In this document: in pieces, positions 23,967-31,208 of the stretch
Layout of the letters: the number at the start of each line of letters is the position of its first letter
How positions within the stretch are numbered: position 1 is the stretch's first letter
Origin: Winogradskya humida
Lineage (GTDB): Bacteria > Actinomycetota > Actinomycetes > Mycobacteriales > Micromonosporaceae
NCBI RefSeq assembly: GCF_016862215.1
Contig: NZ_BOMN01000017.1
Coordinates: 1 to 64,000, forward strand
DNA: 64,000 nucleotides
Reading direction: 5' to 3'
Position numbers and translations under genes: made by a program
Notes under the pieces: generated by a model
Told to the model about the DNA's origin: nothing
The model's database searches: none
What the model saw: only the letters and a program-made list of their open reading frames with translations

Positions 23967-24863
23967 ATGGCCCCACGCATCGGCATCCTCTTCGACCGTG
24001 ACATCGCCCCCGAGGAGCTCCCCGGCTTCGCCCGCGCCGTGGAGGAGGCGGGCGCCGACGACCTGTGGGTGGTCGAGGACCTGAGCTGGCCGGGCTCGAT
24101 CGCCACCGCGGCGCTCGCCCTCGCGGCCACCACCCGGATCAGGGTCGGCATCGGCATCGCCCCGGTCCCGCTGCGCAATCCGGCGCTGCTCGCCATGGAG
24201 CTGGCCACCCTCGCCCGCGTTTACCCCGGGCGGCTCGTCGCGGGGCTGGGTCACGGCGTACCCGAATGGATGCGTCAGGTCGGTGCCGAGCACAAGGGCA
24301 AACTCGCGCTGCTCTCGGAGTCCATCGAAGCGGTCCGGGGCCTGCTGCGCGGTGACAAGGTCGAGCTGACGGGCCGCGAGGTAACCGTCGACGGCATCAC
24401 CCTGGTCCACCCGCCGGCCGAGGCGCCGCCGCTGGTCGCGGGCGTGGTCGGACCCCGGTCGCTGGAGCTCTCCGGCAAGCACGCCGACGGCACGATCCTC
24501 CCGGAGGGCTTCGGCCCGGCCCGCATCGAGGCCGCCCTCGACACGATCGCCCGCGGCCGCGCCACCGGTGACCGCCCGGCCCACGAGCTGATCGTCTTCA
24601 CCTACCTGCGCCTCGCGGAAACCGAGGCCCAGGCCGCCACGGAGATCAGCGACGCCATCGAGGGCCAGGCCGCCTGGCTCGGCGTACCCCCGTCCGAGGT
24701 CTTCTCCGTCCTCGGCCCGGAATCGACCGTCGAACCCCGCGTCACCGCCCTCGAAGCCGCAGGCGCCACCACGATCGTCCTGCGCCCCATGGGCCCCGGC
24801 CCACTCCCCCAGGCCCTGACCGCGTTGAAAGCCCTGGCGATCAGCGGCCCGGGAGGTTCTTGA
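23967..24863 (+). CDS. LLM-class (probably F420-dependent) oxidoreductase
   Basis: A 298-residue single TIM barrel with luciferase-like features: GADDLWVVEDLSWPG, TTRIRVGIGIAPVPLRNP, LARVYPGRLVAGLGHGV and LSGKHADGTIL. The family in actinobacteria often uses F420H2 or FMNH2. An alternative GTG at 23943 would overlap the previous stop by four bases and add eight residues, so the two genes are probably one operon. The substrate is unknown. Its last 23 bp overlap the convergent SDR gene. Confidence 0.88.
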   Translation: MAPRIGILFDRDIAPEELPGFARAVEEAGADDLWVVEDLSWPGSIATAALALAATTRIRVGIGIAPVPLRNPALLAMELATLARVYPGRLVAGLGHGVPEWMRQVGAEHKGKLALLSESIEAVRGLLRGDKVELTGREVTVDGITLVHPPAEAPPLVAGVVGPRSLELSGKHADGTILPEGFGPARIEAALDTIARGRATGDRPAHELIVFTYLRLAETEAQAATEISDAIEGQAAWLGVPPSEVFSVLGPESTVEPRVTALEAAGATTIVLRPMGPGPLPQALTALKALAISGPGGS

Positions 24864-25602
24864 GCGCCTGGGAACGCTGGGCGACCAGGTCGGCGTACGT
24901 GCCGTCGCGCTCGGCCCAGCGGTGCTGCAGGACGCCCTGCACCAGGATCTCGTGAGGGGTCGGGGTCTGGCCGAGCTGGGCCATCACCTCGTCGAGGAAG
25001 TCGTCGAGATCGAGGGCACGCGGGTTCGCCTTCTTGTGCTCCGGCAGCGTGGCGACGGCCGGTGGGACCAGTTCGGTGACCTCGACGCCGGTGCCCTCGA
25101 GCTGCGCGCGCAGCGCCTCCGAGTAGGCGTGCACGCCCGCCTTCGAGGCCGCGTACGTGGCCATCAGCGGGAATGGCAGGAACGCGATGCCCGAGGTGAC
25201 CGTGACGAACGTGCCGGTGCCGCGCTCGATGAGGTGCGGGGTGAACGCGTCGAGCACGCGGATCGTGCCGAGCAGGTTGGTCGCGACGGTGGTCTCGGCG
25301 TCGGCGAAGTGCGCCGGGTCCCGCAGATCCTCCAGGAGCATGACCCCGGACATCGTGACGACGACGTCCAGGCCGGGGTGGCTCGCCAGCACCTTGTCGC
25401 GGGCCCGTGTCACGGACTCCGGGTCGGTGACGTCGAGCTCGACGGTGGGGAACTCGCCGCCGTCCAGGGCTGAGCTTTCAGTGGCTGAGCGGCGGCCGCC
25501 GATGACGACCGTGGCGCCGGCGGCGGCGAAGCGGCGGGCGAGACCCAGCCCGATGCCGGAGGTTCCGCCGGCGATGAAGACGGTGCAGTTCGTGATGTCC
25601 AT
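24841..25602 (-). CDS. SDR family oxidoreductase (DltE-like)
   Basis: A 253-residue Rossmann oxidoreductase with the TGxxxGIG cofactor loop as AGGTSGIGLGLARRF, a catalytic Tyr-Lys in YAASKAGVHAYSEAL, and an upstream serine in VTSGIAFLPFP. It would interconvert an alcohol and a ketone with NAD(P)H. It is divergent from an XRE-type regulator and is probably its target, as this pairing is common in actinomycetes. The ATG at 25602 sits at the conserved N-terminus. Confidence 0.9.
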   Translation of the reverse strand: MDITNCTVFIAGGTSGIGLGLARRFAAAGATVVIGGRRSATESSALDGGEFPTVELDVTDPESVTRARDKVLASHPGLDVVVTMSGVMLLEDLRDPAHFADAETTVATNLLGTIRVLDAFTPHLIERGTGTFVTVTSGIAFLPFPLMATYAASKAGVHAYSEALRAQLEGTGVEVTELVPPAVATLPEHKKANPRALDLDDFLDEVMAQLGQTPTPHEILVQGVLQHRWAERDGTYADLVAQRSQALKNLPGR

Positions 25603-25649
25603 GATCCCAAGGTCGCACCGGCCGTGGGGCGCAGGAAGGACCGTGCGGA

Positions 25650-25666
25650 TCCTGGTAGTCACAGGA
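25650..25666. promoter_or_regulatory. Candidate operator between SDR and XRE regulator genes
   Basis: TCCTG (25650-25654) and CAGGA (25662-25666) form an inverted repeat with a 7-bp spacer in the 103-bp divergent region. Arms are short, so it is a weak candidate for the binding site of the adjacent regulator. Confidence 0.35.
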
Positions 25667-25705
25667 CCCCTGCTACGCGCCCGTTCCGGGACTAACGTCG
25701 GCGAC

Positions 25706-26527
25706 ATGAACGGCGACGACGGCACGAACCGGCTCGGCGCCTACCTCAAGGCGCGGCGCGATCTGATCTCCCCGGAGCAGGCCGGGATCCAGCCCGGCAT
25801 CCGCCGCCGGGTCCGCGGGCTGCGCCGCGAGGAGGTGGCGCTGCTGGCGGGGATCAGCGCGGACTACTACCTGCGGCTGGAACGCGGCCGTGACAGCAAC
25901 CCCTCGCCGCAGGTGCTCGACGCGCTGGCCCGGGTCCTGCACCTCGACGACGTCGAGCGCCGCTACCTGAGCGACCTCGCCGCGCCCCGGCCCCGCACCC
26001 GCCCGCGACGCCGGCCGGAGCACGTTCCCGCGCGGCTTCACCACCTGCTGGCCGCGATCGGGGTGCCGGCGTTCGTCGAGGGCCGCGCGTTCGACGTGCT
26101 CGCGGCCAACCCCCTCGCCACGGCGCTGTCACCCCGCTTGCGCGTGGGCGAGAACAGGCTGCGGTCGCTGCTGCTCGACCCGGAGGAGAGAGCGTTCCAC
26201 GCCGACTGGGAACGCGCCGTCGCAGGCTTCGTCGCCGCGTTCCGGCAGAACATCGGCGAGTACGCCGACGACGCCAGGATCGTCGAGCTGGTCGGCGAGC
26301 TGTCGCTGTCGAGCGCCCGGTTCCGTACGCTCTGGGCCCGCCACGACGTCGGCGAGCTGCAGGGCGGCACGATGACGGTCCGGCACCCGATCGTCGGCGA
26401 GCTCACCCTGCACCGCGACAAGCTCCCCGCCGGCAACCTGCTCCTGGTCCTCTACTACGCCGACGAGGCCGGCGACAGCGCCGAAAAGCTCCGCCTGCTC
26501 ACCTCTCTCACCGCAGTGCCGAATTAG
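25706..26527 (+). CDS. XRE-family regulator with MmyB-like ligand domain
   Basis: A 273-residue regulator. The N-terminal helix-turn-helix is RGLRREEVALLAGISADYYLRLERG, quoted in part (LRREEVALLAGIS, YYLRLERG), followed by a C-terminal MmyB-type domain (VLAANPLATALSP, ARFRTLWARHDV, KTF-like MTVRHPIVGELTL). These proteins bind fatty-acid-like ligands and control neighbouring oxidoreductase genes. Here the divergent SDR is the likely target. The ATG at 25706 is used. Confidence 0.93.
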   Translation: MNGDDGTNRLGAYLKARRDLISPEQAGIQPGIRRRVRGLRREEVALLAGISADYYLRLERGRDSNPSPQVLDALARVLHLDDVERRYLSDLAAPRPRTRPRRRPEHVPARLHHLLAAIGVPAFVEGRAFDVLAANPLATALSPRLRVGENRLRSLLLDPEERAFHADWERAVAGFVAAFRQNIGEYADDARIVELVGELSLSSARFRTLWARHDVGELQGGTMTVRHPIVGELTLHRDKLPAGNLLLVLYYADEAGDSAEKLRLLTSLTAVPN

Positions 26528-27278
26528 CCGCCATGTTCTCCTCGAGATGCTCCACCGACCCGGTACCCGGGATGGCCAGGACCGACGGCGAGGACGCCAG
26601 CAGCCGGGCGAGCTGCACCTGAGCAACGGTCACGCCGAGCCGGGCCGCCTCATCGTCCAACCCTTCGAGGGGATAGATCCCACCACCGAGCGGGAAGTAC
26701 GGCACGTACGCGATGCCCGCCTCCTCGCACACCTCCAGCAGCGACCGGTCCGGGGTGTGCAGGTTCTGCACCGCGACGACGGGTGCGATCGCGCGGGCCT
26801 CGGCGAGCTGGGCCGCGTCGACGTGGCTGACCCCCAGATGCCGGATCACCCCCTGCGCGCGGAGCTCGGCCAGCACCGCGAACCGGTCCGCGATCGATTC
26901 GCTGCCCGGCGCCCCGTTCGCCCGCAGGTACACCAGGTCGAGCCGGTCCACGCCGAGCGTACGCAGATCAGCCTCGACCAGGCCGCGCAGCTGATCGGCA
27001 GCCCCGCGCCCGGTCGGCAGCCCGTCCGGACCCGGCAGCGGCCCGACCTTCGTGGCGATCACCAGGTCCTCCCGGTACGGCGTCAGCGCCGTCCGGATCA
27101 GGTCGTTCGCCCACACCGTCCCCCGCCCGTAGAAGGCGGCCGTGTCGATGTGGTTCACGCCGAGCTCCACAGCGCGCCGGAGCACCGCGATACCGCTCTC
27201 AGCGCCGGCCAGGCGCATCGCGCCGAAGCCGAGCCGGTTGATGGTCAGGTCCCCGCCGAGGGAAAACGTGTTGTTCAT
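26508..27278 (-). CDS. Aldo/keto reductase
   Basis: A 256-residue TIM-barrel reductase with NRLGFGAMRLAG, NHIDTAAFYGRG (catalytic Asp and Tyr), IATKVG (Lys) and C-terminal VLAIPGTGSVEHLEENMAA for NADPH binding. It reduces aldehydes or ketones; substrate unknown. The ATG at 27278 is used, with an alternative three codons upstream. Its end overlaps the convergent XRE gene by 20 bp, and it is divergent from a LuxR-type HTH gene 68 bp away. Confidence 0.92.
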   Translation of the reverse strand: MNNTFSLGGDLTINRLGFGAMRLAGAESGIAVLRRAVELGVNHIDTAAFYGRGTVWANDLIRTALTPYREDLVIATKVGPLPGPDGLPTGRGAADQLRGLVEADLRTLGVDRLDLVYLRANGAPGSESIADRFAVLAELRAQGVIRHLGVSHVDAAQLAEARAIAPVVAVQNLHTPDRSLLEVCEEAGIAYVPYFPLGGGIYPLEGLDDEAARLGVTVAQVQLARLLASSPSVLAIPGTGSVEHLEENMAANSALR

Positions 27279-27345
27279 GGCTCCCATCGTGGCCACCACC
27301 CCGCGGCCGGGCGAGCCCGTGACAGCTTGCTGCCACACTGGGTTG

Positions 27346-28002
27346 ATGCAGGACGCTCAGGTCTTCTCGGTACGCGGTGACGCGGAGCTGATCGCGCGCG
27401 CCGGCCACCTGTTCCGATCGGCGCAGACGGAGTTCCTGTGCGCCACCCGGGACCTGAGGACGTGGCTGCGCCCGGAGGCGAGGGACGCCGTGCCGGAACG
27501 CATGCGCGCCACGGGCCTTGTCGTCGACAAGCTGCTCAGCCCGCTCGCCCTCATCGACGAGAAGACCCGGGACCACCTGCGACTGGTACGCGGTGCAGGT
27601 GCCCGCGTCCGGATCAGCGGCGCCCAGCTCCCCCAGGAAACAATCATCATCGACCGCCGCGTGATGATCCTCGCCGGCGCGGACGGCCCCGGCCCCCGTG
27701 AGTACACCGTGACGACGTCGCACAACCTGGTCGACGGCGTCCGTTCGCTGTTCCGCACGATCTGGGACACCGCCGCCGACATGGACACGTACCTGCGCGG
27801 TGAGGTGCCCCACCTCGACTCCGACGCCCGGCTGGTCCTCGATGCCCTCGGCTCGGGTCTCACCGACGAGTCCGCCTCCCGACGGCTCGGGATCTCCCTG
27901 CGCACCTACCGCCGCCGGGTGGCCGACCTGATGACCGCCCTCGACGCCGGCTCCCGCTTCCAGGCCGGCCTGCGCGCCGGCGAGCTCGGCCTCACCCGCT
28001 GA
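27346..28002 (+). CDS. TrmB-like/LuxR-HTH transcriptional regulator
   Basis: A 218-residue protein. The first 140 residues resemble the phospholipase-D-like effector domain of TrmB/LuxR-type regulators (SAQTEFLCATRDLRTWL, RGAGARVRISG, IIDRRVMILAG, YTVTTSHNLVDGVRSLF). The last 60 carry a LuxR-type HTH (LVLDALGSGLTDESASRRLGISLRTYRRRVADLM, seen as LTDESASRRLGISLRTYRRR). It may control the divergent aldo/keto reductase. An alternative TTG lies one codon upstream of the ATG chosen. Confidence 0.85.
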   Translation: MQDAQVFSVRGDAELIARAGHLFRSAQTEFLCATRDLRTWLRPEARDAVPERMRATGLVVDKLLSPLALIDEKTRDHLRLVRGAGARVRISGAQLPQETIIIDRRVMILAGADGPGPREYTVTTSHNLVDGVRSLFRTIWDTAADMDTYLRGEVPHLDSDARLVLDALGSGLTDESASRRLGISLRTYRRRVADLMTALDAGSRFQAGLRAGELGLTR

Positions 28003-28004
28003 CA

Positions 28005-28020
28005 GTCCGGGCCCACGGAC
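28005..28020. terminator. Short hairpin between convergent genes
   Basis: GTCCG and CGGAC arms (5 bp) with a 6-nt loop lie directly after the HTH-gene stop and before the convergent DoxX stop. Weak but well placed for a shared terminator. Confidence 0.35.
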
Positions 28021-28027
28021 CGGGACG

Positions 28028-28378
28028 TCACCGTGAGGCGATCCCGAGGGCCAGGGCCACCACCGAGAGCAGGAAGAACGCTCCCGGCATCGGCATGCCC
28101 TTGAAGTCCTTGGCGCGCACGTGGAAGCCGAGCGCGCCGCCGAAGTAGAGGACGAGCCCGGCCGCCGCGGCGATGCCCAGCGGACGCCATCCGATGCCGA
28201 TGAGCAGCCCGGCCGCGCCGGCGAGGTTCAGCAACGCCAGCGGCACGAACCATGACTCCGGCACCCCGGTGGCCAGAAGCCCGGAGGTGGCGGGCTCGGC
28301 GCGGCGGAGCTTGGCCGTGGCAGTGCCGGCGTTCGCCAGGGCGAGCACGACGGCGACGACGGTATAGGCGATGAACAT
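28028..28378 (-). CDS. DoxX family membrane protein
   Basis: A 116-residue protein with four hydrophobic helices typical of DoxX-like proteins (YTVVAVVLALANAGTATAKL; PLALLNLAGAAGLLIGIG; AAAGLVLYFGGALGFHV; FFLLSVVALALG). The family is linked to membrane redox stress in actinobacteria. It is divergent from a MarR gene with a perfect 10-bp inverted repeat between them, so it is very likely the MarR target. Confidence 0.9.
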   Translation of the reverse strand: MFIAYTVVAVVLALANAGTATAKLRRAEPATSGLLATGVPESWFVPLALLNLAGAAGLLIGIGWRPLGIAAAAGLVLYFGGALGFHVRAKDFKGMPMPGAFFLLSVVALALGIASR

Positions 28379-28404
28379 GGCAATCCCCAAATAGTTGCTC
28401 TGAA

Positions 28405-28432
28405 TAGATCGTTGGAAGCGTACAACGATCTA
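28405..28432. promoter_or_regulatory. Perfect 10-bp-arm palindrome, MarR operator candidate
   Basis: TAGATCGTTG (28405-28414) and CAACGATCTA (28423-28432) are exact inverted repeats with an 8-bp spacer. The site lies 26 bp upstream of the doxX-like start and 36 bp upstream of the MarR start. Its size and place suit a MarR dimer repressing both genes. Confidence 0.82.
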
Positions 28433-28468
28433 GACGCCACTACCATCTGGGTGGGGTAAAGTAATTTT

Positions 28469-28897
28469 GTGCTGACGACGAAGCTCGGTGTACTGCTGTC
28501 CGGCCGGGGCGTGGTGGCCGGCGACCGGGTGAGGGTCGCCCTGGCAGACGCCGGGCTGACCATGCGGTCCGCGTTCACGCTCACGCAGCTGGCCGAGGGA
28601 CCGGTCAACCAGCAGACCCTGATCGACCTGCTCGGCGTCGACCCGAGCGCCGTCGTCACCGTGCTCAACGAGCTGGAGGGCCGGGGCCTGGTCTCCCGGC
28701 AGCGCGACCCCGCCGACCGCCGGCGGCACATCGTCGTGATGACCGCCGACGGCACGAGGACCCTGCACGCGGTCGAAGAGGTCCTCGACAAGACCGACGA
28801 CGACCTCTTCGCCGCACTGACCCCCCGCGAGCGCGACCAGCTCGAGCGCCTGCTCACGAAGGTCGCCGACGCCGACTCGTGCGCCGAGAAGTACTGA
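28469..28897 (+). CDS. MarR family transcriptional regulator
   Basis: A 142-residue winged-helix regulator. LTQLAEGPVNQQTLIDLLGVDPSAVVTVLNELEGRGLV covers the HTH (seen in pieces: LIDLLGVDPSAVVTVLNELE), followed by the wing RQRDPADRRRHIVVMTADG. These proteins sense phenolics, oxidants or other small molecules and usually repress divergent genes. It starts at GTG 28469. It probably controls itself and the DoxX gene through the palindrome at 28405. Confidence 0.94.
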   Translation: MLTTKLGVLLSGRGVVAGDRVRVALADAGLTMRSAFTLTQLAEGPVNQQTLIDLLGVDPSAVVTVLNELEGRGLVSRQRDPADRRRHIVVMTADGTRTLHAVEEVLDKTDDDLFAALTPRERDQLERLLTKVADADSCAEKY

Positions 28898-28901
28898 GCG
28901 G

Positions 28902-30473
28902 TTACCGGAGCGGGACGTCCAGGTAGGAGCCGCCGGTGATGGTGATCGAGCGGTTCGGGGCGTTGTCGTCGTAGTAGAGCGGGTCGGTCGTGTCCAGGAC
29001 CAGGGTGAGGGAGTGGCCGGCTGGGAGGTCGTAGGCCGTTGCTCCGAGGGCGAGGTCGAGCGTGCGGGTGCCGCCGGCGGTGGTGTGCCAGCCTGCCGGG
29101 GCGTGGGTGATCAGCGAGGCGTTGCCGGCCAGGTCAAGGTCGTACAGGTACGCCACCACGGTCCCGGTCGAGTCGGTGCCGCTGAGGTTCACGTGCAGGC
29201 GCGGGATGCCTCGTAGTCGCTTGACCGACGTGGGGCGTTCGGCCGCCCAGACGCCGGCCCGGGTGCGGTCCACGGCGGGCAGCCAGATCCAGGGGCGCTG
29301 ACCGGTGAACGCGGCGGCGCCGTTGGTGATCAGGACCAGTCCCCCGTTGGCGACGGTGTCACGGTCGGTGGGCAGCGCCCTGGTCCAGCCCGTGGTGGGT
29401 GCGCCGCCGAGCAGGCCGGTGCCATCGAGCGTACGGATCTGGCCGAGGCCGTAACGGGTTGTCGCCGTGCTGGTCGCGGCCCACGTCGGGTACTGCTCGG
29501 CGGGGGCGTTCCACGGGGTGATCTGGACGGCGGGTTCGGTGCCGATGCCGGTGTCGCGGCCCGCGAGGTACTGGTCGAACCAGCGGGCGAGGCTCGTCCA
29601 CACGTCGTTGGGCAGGCCCGCCAGACCGGTCAGCTCGGCGATCGCGTGGTCGCCGGGGCGCAGTTCGAGGCGTTTCGGGCCGGTCAGGCGGTCGAAGAAG
29701 CCGGTGAGCTGGTTCGGCGGGAAGAACGAGTCGCCCCACGCGTTGGCGATCAGCACGGCGGGCGCGTTGGCGTTGATCTGGTCGAGACGCGTCGCCGCGG
29801 AGCGTGTGGACGCCCACGTGACGACCTGGTCCACATCACGGTTCGCGGCGAAGTCGGTGAGCTTGTCGGTGAGTTCCGCGCTGGGGTGGCCGAGCAGGTT
29901 CGCGGCGATGCCGAGCAGGTCCGCGGCCTGGCGGTGCCGGGTCTCGTCGCCGTAGAGCGAATATGCCAGGTCGGTCCAGCCGCTGAGCACGCCGACGGCG
30001 CGGATGCGAGAGTCGGCTCCGGCACCGAGCAGGCTGATCCCGGCACCGTACGAGACCCCGGCCGCCCCGATCCGCGCGGGGTCGGCGTCCGTGTTCGCGA
30101 GCGCCCAGTCGATCACCGTGGACAGGTCGGCGAGGTCCTGCGGCCCGGCGGTGTCGATCTCGCCGCCGGAGAGCCACCATCCACGCGGCGTGTACGACAC
30201 GACGACGTACCCGCGCGCGGCGAAGGCCTTCGCCTGGGCCACGTACTCGAGGTCGTTGAGTCCCCAGCTCGACGGCATGATCGCGGCCGGATAGCTGCCC
30301 CGCGCGGCGGGCGTGACGACGGTGGCCTTGAGCGTCACCCCGCCGCTCGGGATGTCGGCGAAGCGCAGCGCGGAGATCGCGGGGGCGGCCACGGCCGGCG
30401 TACCCGGCACGAGGGCCAGCGGGAAGAGCAGTAACAGCAGGGTGAGCAGGACAGGCTTGCGGCGTGGCGCCAT
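28902..30473 (-). CDS. Secreted S15/CocE-type alpha/beta hydrolase
   Basis: A 523-residue protein with an N-terminal signal peptide (PVLLTLLLLLFPLALVPG, cleavage near AVAAP). The X-Pro dipeptidyl-peptidase/CocE fold is shown by SYTPRGWWLSGGE, the nucleophile elbow GAAGVSYGAG, and PGDHAIAEL (catalytic His region), followed by the C-terminal jelly-roll domain. It would hydrolyse peptides or esters outside the cell. It is divergent from a TetR gene with a perfect palindrome between them, its likely regulation. Confidence 0.9.
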   Translation of the reverse strand: MAPRRKPVLLTLLLLLFPLALVPGTPAVAAPAISALRFADIPSGGVTLKATVVTPAARGSYPAAIMPSSWGLNDLEYVAQAKAFAARGYVVVSYTPRGWWLSGGEIDTAGPQDLADLSTVIDWALANTDADPARIGAAGVSYGAGISLLGAGADSRIRAVGVLSGWTDLAYSLYGDETRHRQAADLLGIAANLLGHPSAELTDKLTDFAANRDVDQVVTWASTRSAATRLDQINANAPAVLIANAWGDSFFPPNQLTGFFDRLTGPKRLELRPGDHAIAELTGLAGLPNDVWTSLARWFDQYLAGRDTGIGTEPAVQITPWNAPAEQYPTWAATSTATTRYGLGQIRTLDGTGLLGGAPTTGWTRALPTDRDTVANGGLVLITNGAAAFTGQRPWIWLPAVDRTRAGVWAAERPTSVKRLRGIPRLHVNLSGTDSTGTVVAYLYDLDLAGNASLITHAPAGWHTTAGGTRTLDLALGATAYDLPAGHSLTLVLDTTDPLYYDDNAPNRSITITGGSYLDVPLR

Positions 30474-30545
30474 GGGAACTCCCCGGAGCGAAGGTGGCGG
30501 CAGCGTAGGAGCCGGTACCGAGAAATTGAAGATGATGACATTCTC

Positions 30546-30561
30546 GTTACCGGCCGGTAAC
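30546..30561. promoter_or_regulatory. Perfect 16-bp palindrome, TetR operator candidate
   Basis: GTTACCGGCCGGTAAC is a perfect palindrome 10 bp upstream of the GTG start used for the TetR gene and 73 bp upstream of the divergent S15 hydrolase start. A one-mismatch relative is found upstream of the polysaccharide operon (15323-15336). Confidence 0.78.
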
Positions 30562-30570
30562 GTCCAGGCT

Positions 30571-31140
30571 GTGCTCTACGGTGCGCGCCTCTCCCGCCGC
30601 AGCGACGCCCTGCGCAACCGGGCAGCGATCGTCGAAGCCGCGAGCGCCGTCCTCGGTGGACCGGAGTCGTCCCGGCCGATCGCCGAGATCGCCCGCCGCG
30701 CGGGGATTGGGCAGGCGACGCTGTACAGGCACTTCCCGGATCGCAACGCGCTGATCGTCGCCGTGATCGAGCACCATCTGACGCGGTTGCGGGACGCGGC
30801 GGCCGCGTGCACCGACCTTCGGCCACTGCTGCGCGAGGTGCTGCACGCCCAGATCGTGATGCGTCCGCTCGTGCTGCTCGCCGAGCGACTGGAGGCTTCC
30901 GAGCGCCGCCGCATCGAGCAGCACCTGGTCGCGGCGTTCGCCGAGCCGCTGCGCCACGCCCAGCACCAGGGGCTCATCCGCGCGGATCTCACCCCGGCCG
31001 ACCTGCTGCTGCTCTTCACGATGGTGCGCAGCGCCGCCGAGTCCGCCGGCAACACGGTCGCCGCCGCCGACCGCTCCATCGACCTGCTACTCAACGGGAT
31101 CGCAGCGACCGGAAGTTTCGGGGTCCAAGACCGACATTGA
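30571..31140 (+). CDS. TetR family regulator
   Basis: A 189-residue regulator with the HTH RPIAEIARRAGIGQATLYRHFPDRNALI, seen as IAEIARRAGIGQATLYRHF, and an all-helical C-terminal ligand domain. The GTG at 30571 is chosen because the ATG codons at 30532-30535 would place the operator palindrome inside the coding region. It probably represses itself and the divergent S15 hydrolase. The ligand is unknown. Confidence 0.9.
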   Translation: MLYGARLSRRSDALRNRAAIVEAASAVLGGPESSRPIAEIARRAGIGQATLYRHFPDRNALIVAVIEHHLTRLRDAAAACTDLRPLLREVLHAQIVMRPLVLLAERLEASERRRIEQHLVAAFAEPLRHAQHQGLIRADLTPADLLLLFTMVRSAAESAGNTVAAADRSIDLLLNGIAATGSFGVQDRH

Positions 31141-31208
31141 CGTGGCTAAATATGGCCCTCTAGGTTGGGAAGTCCACCGACGCCAGCTCCGAAACTTCCG
31201 GAGGCGCC

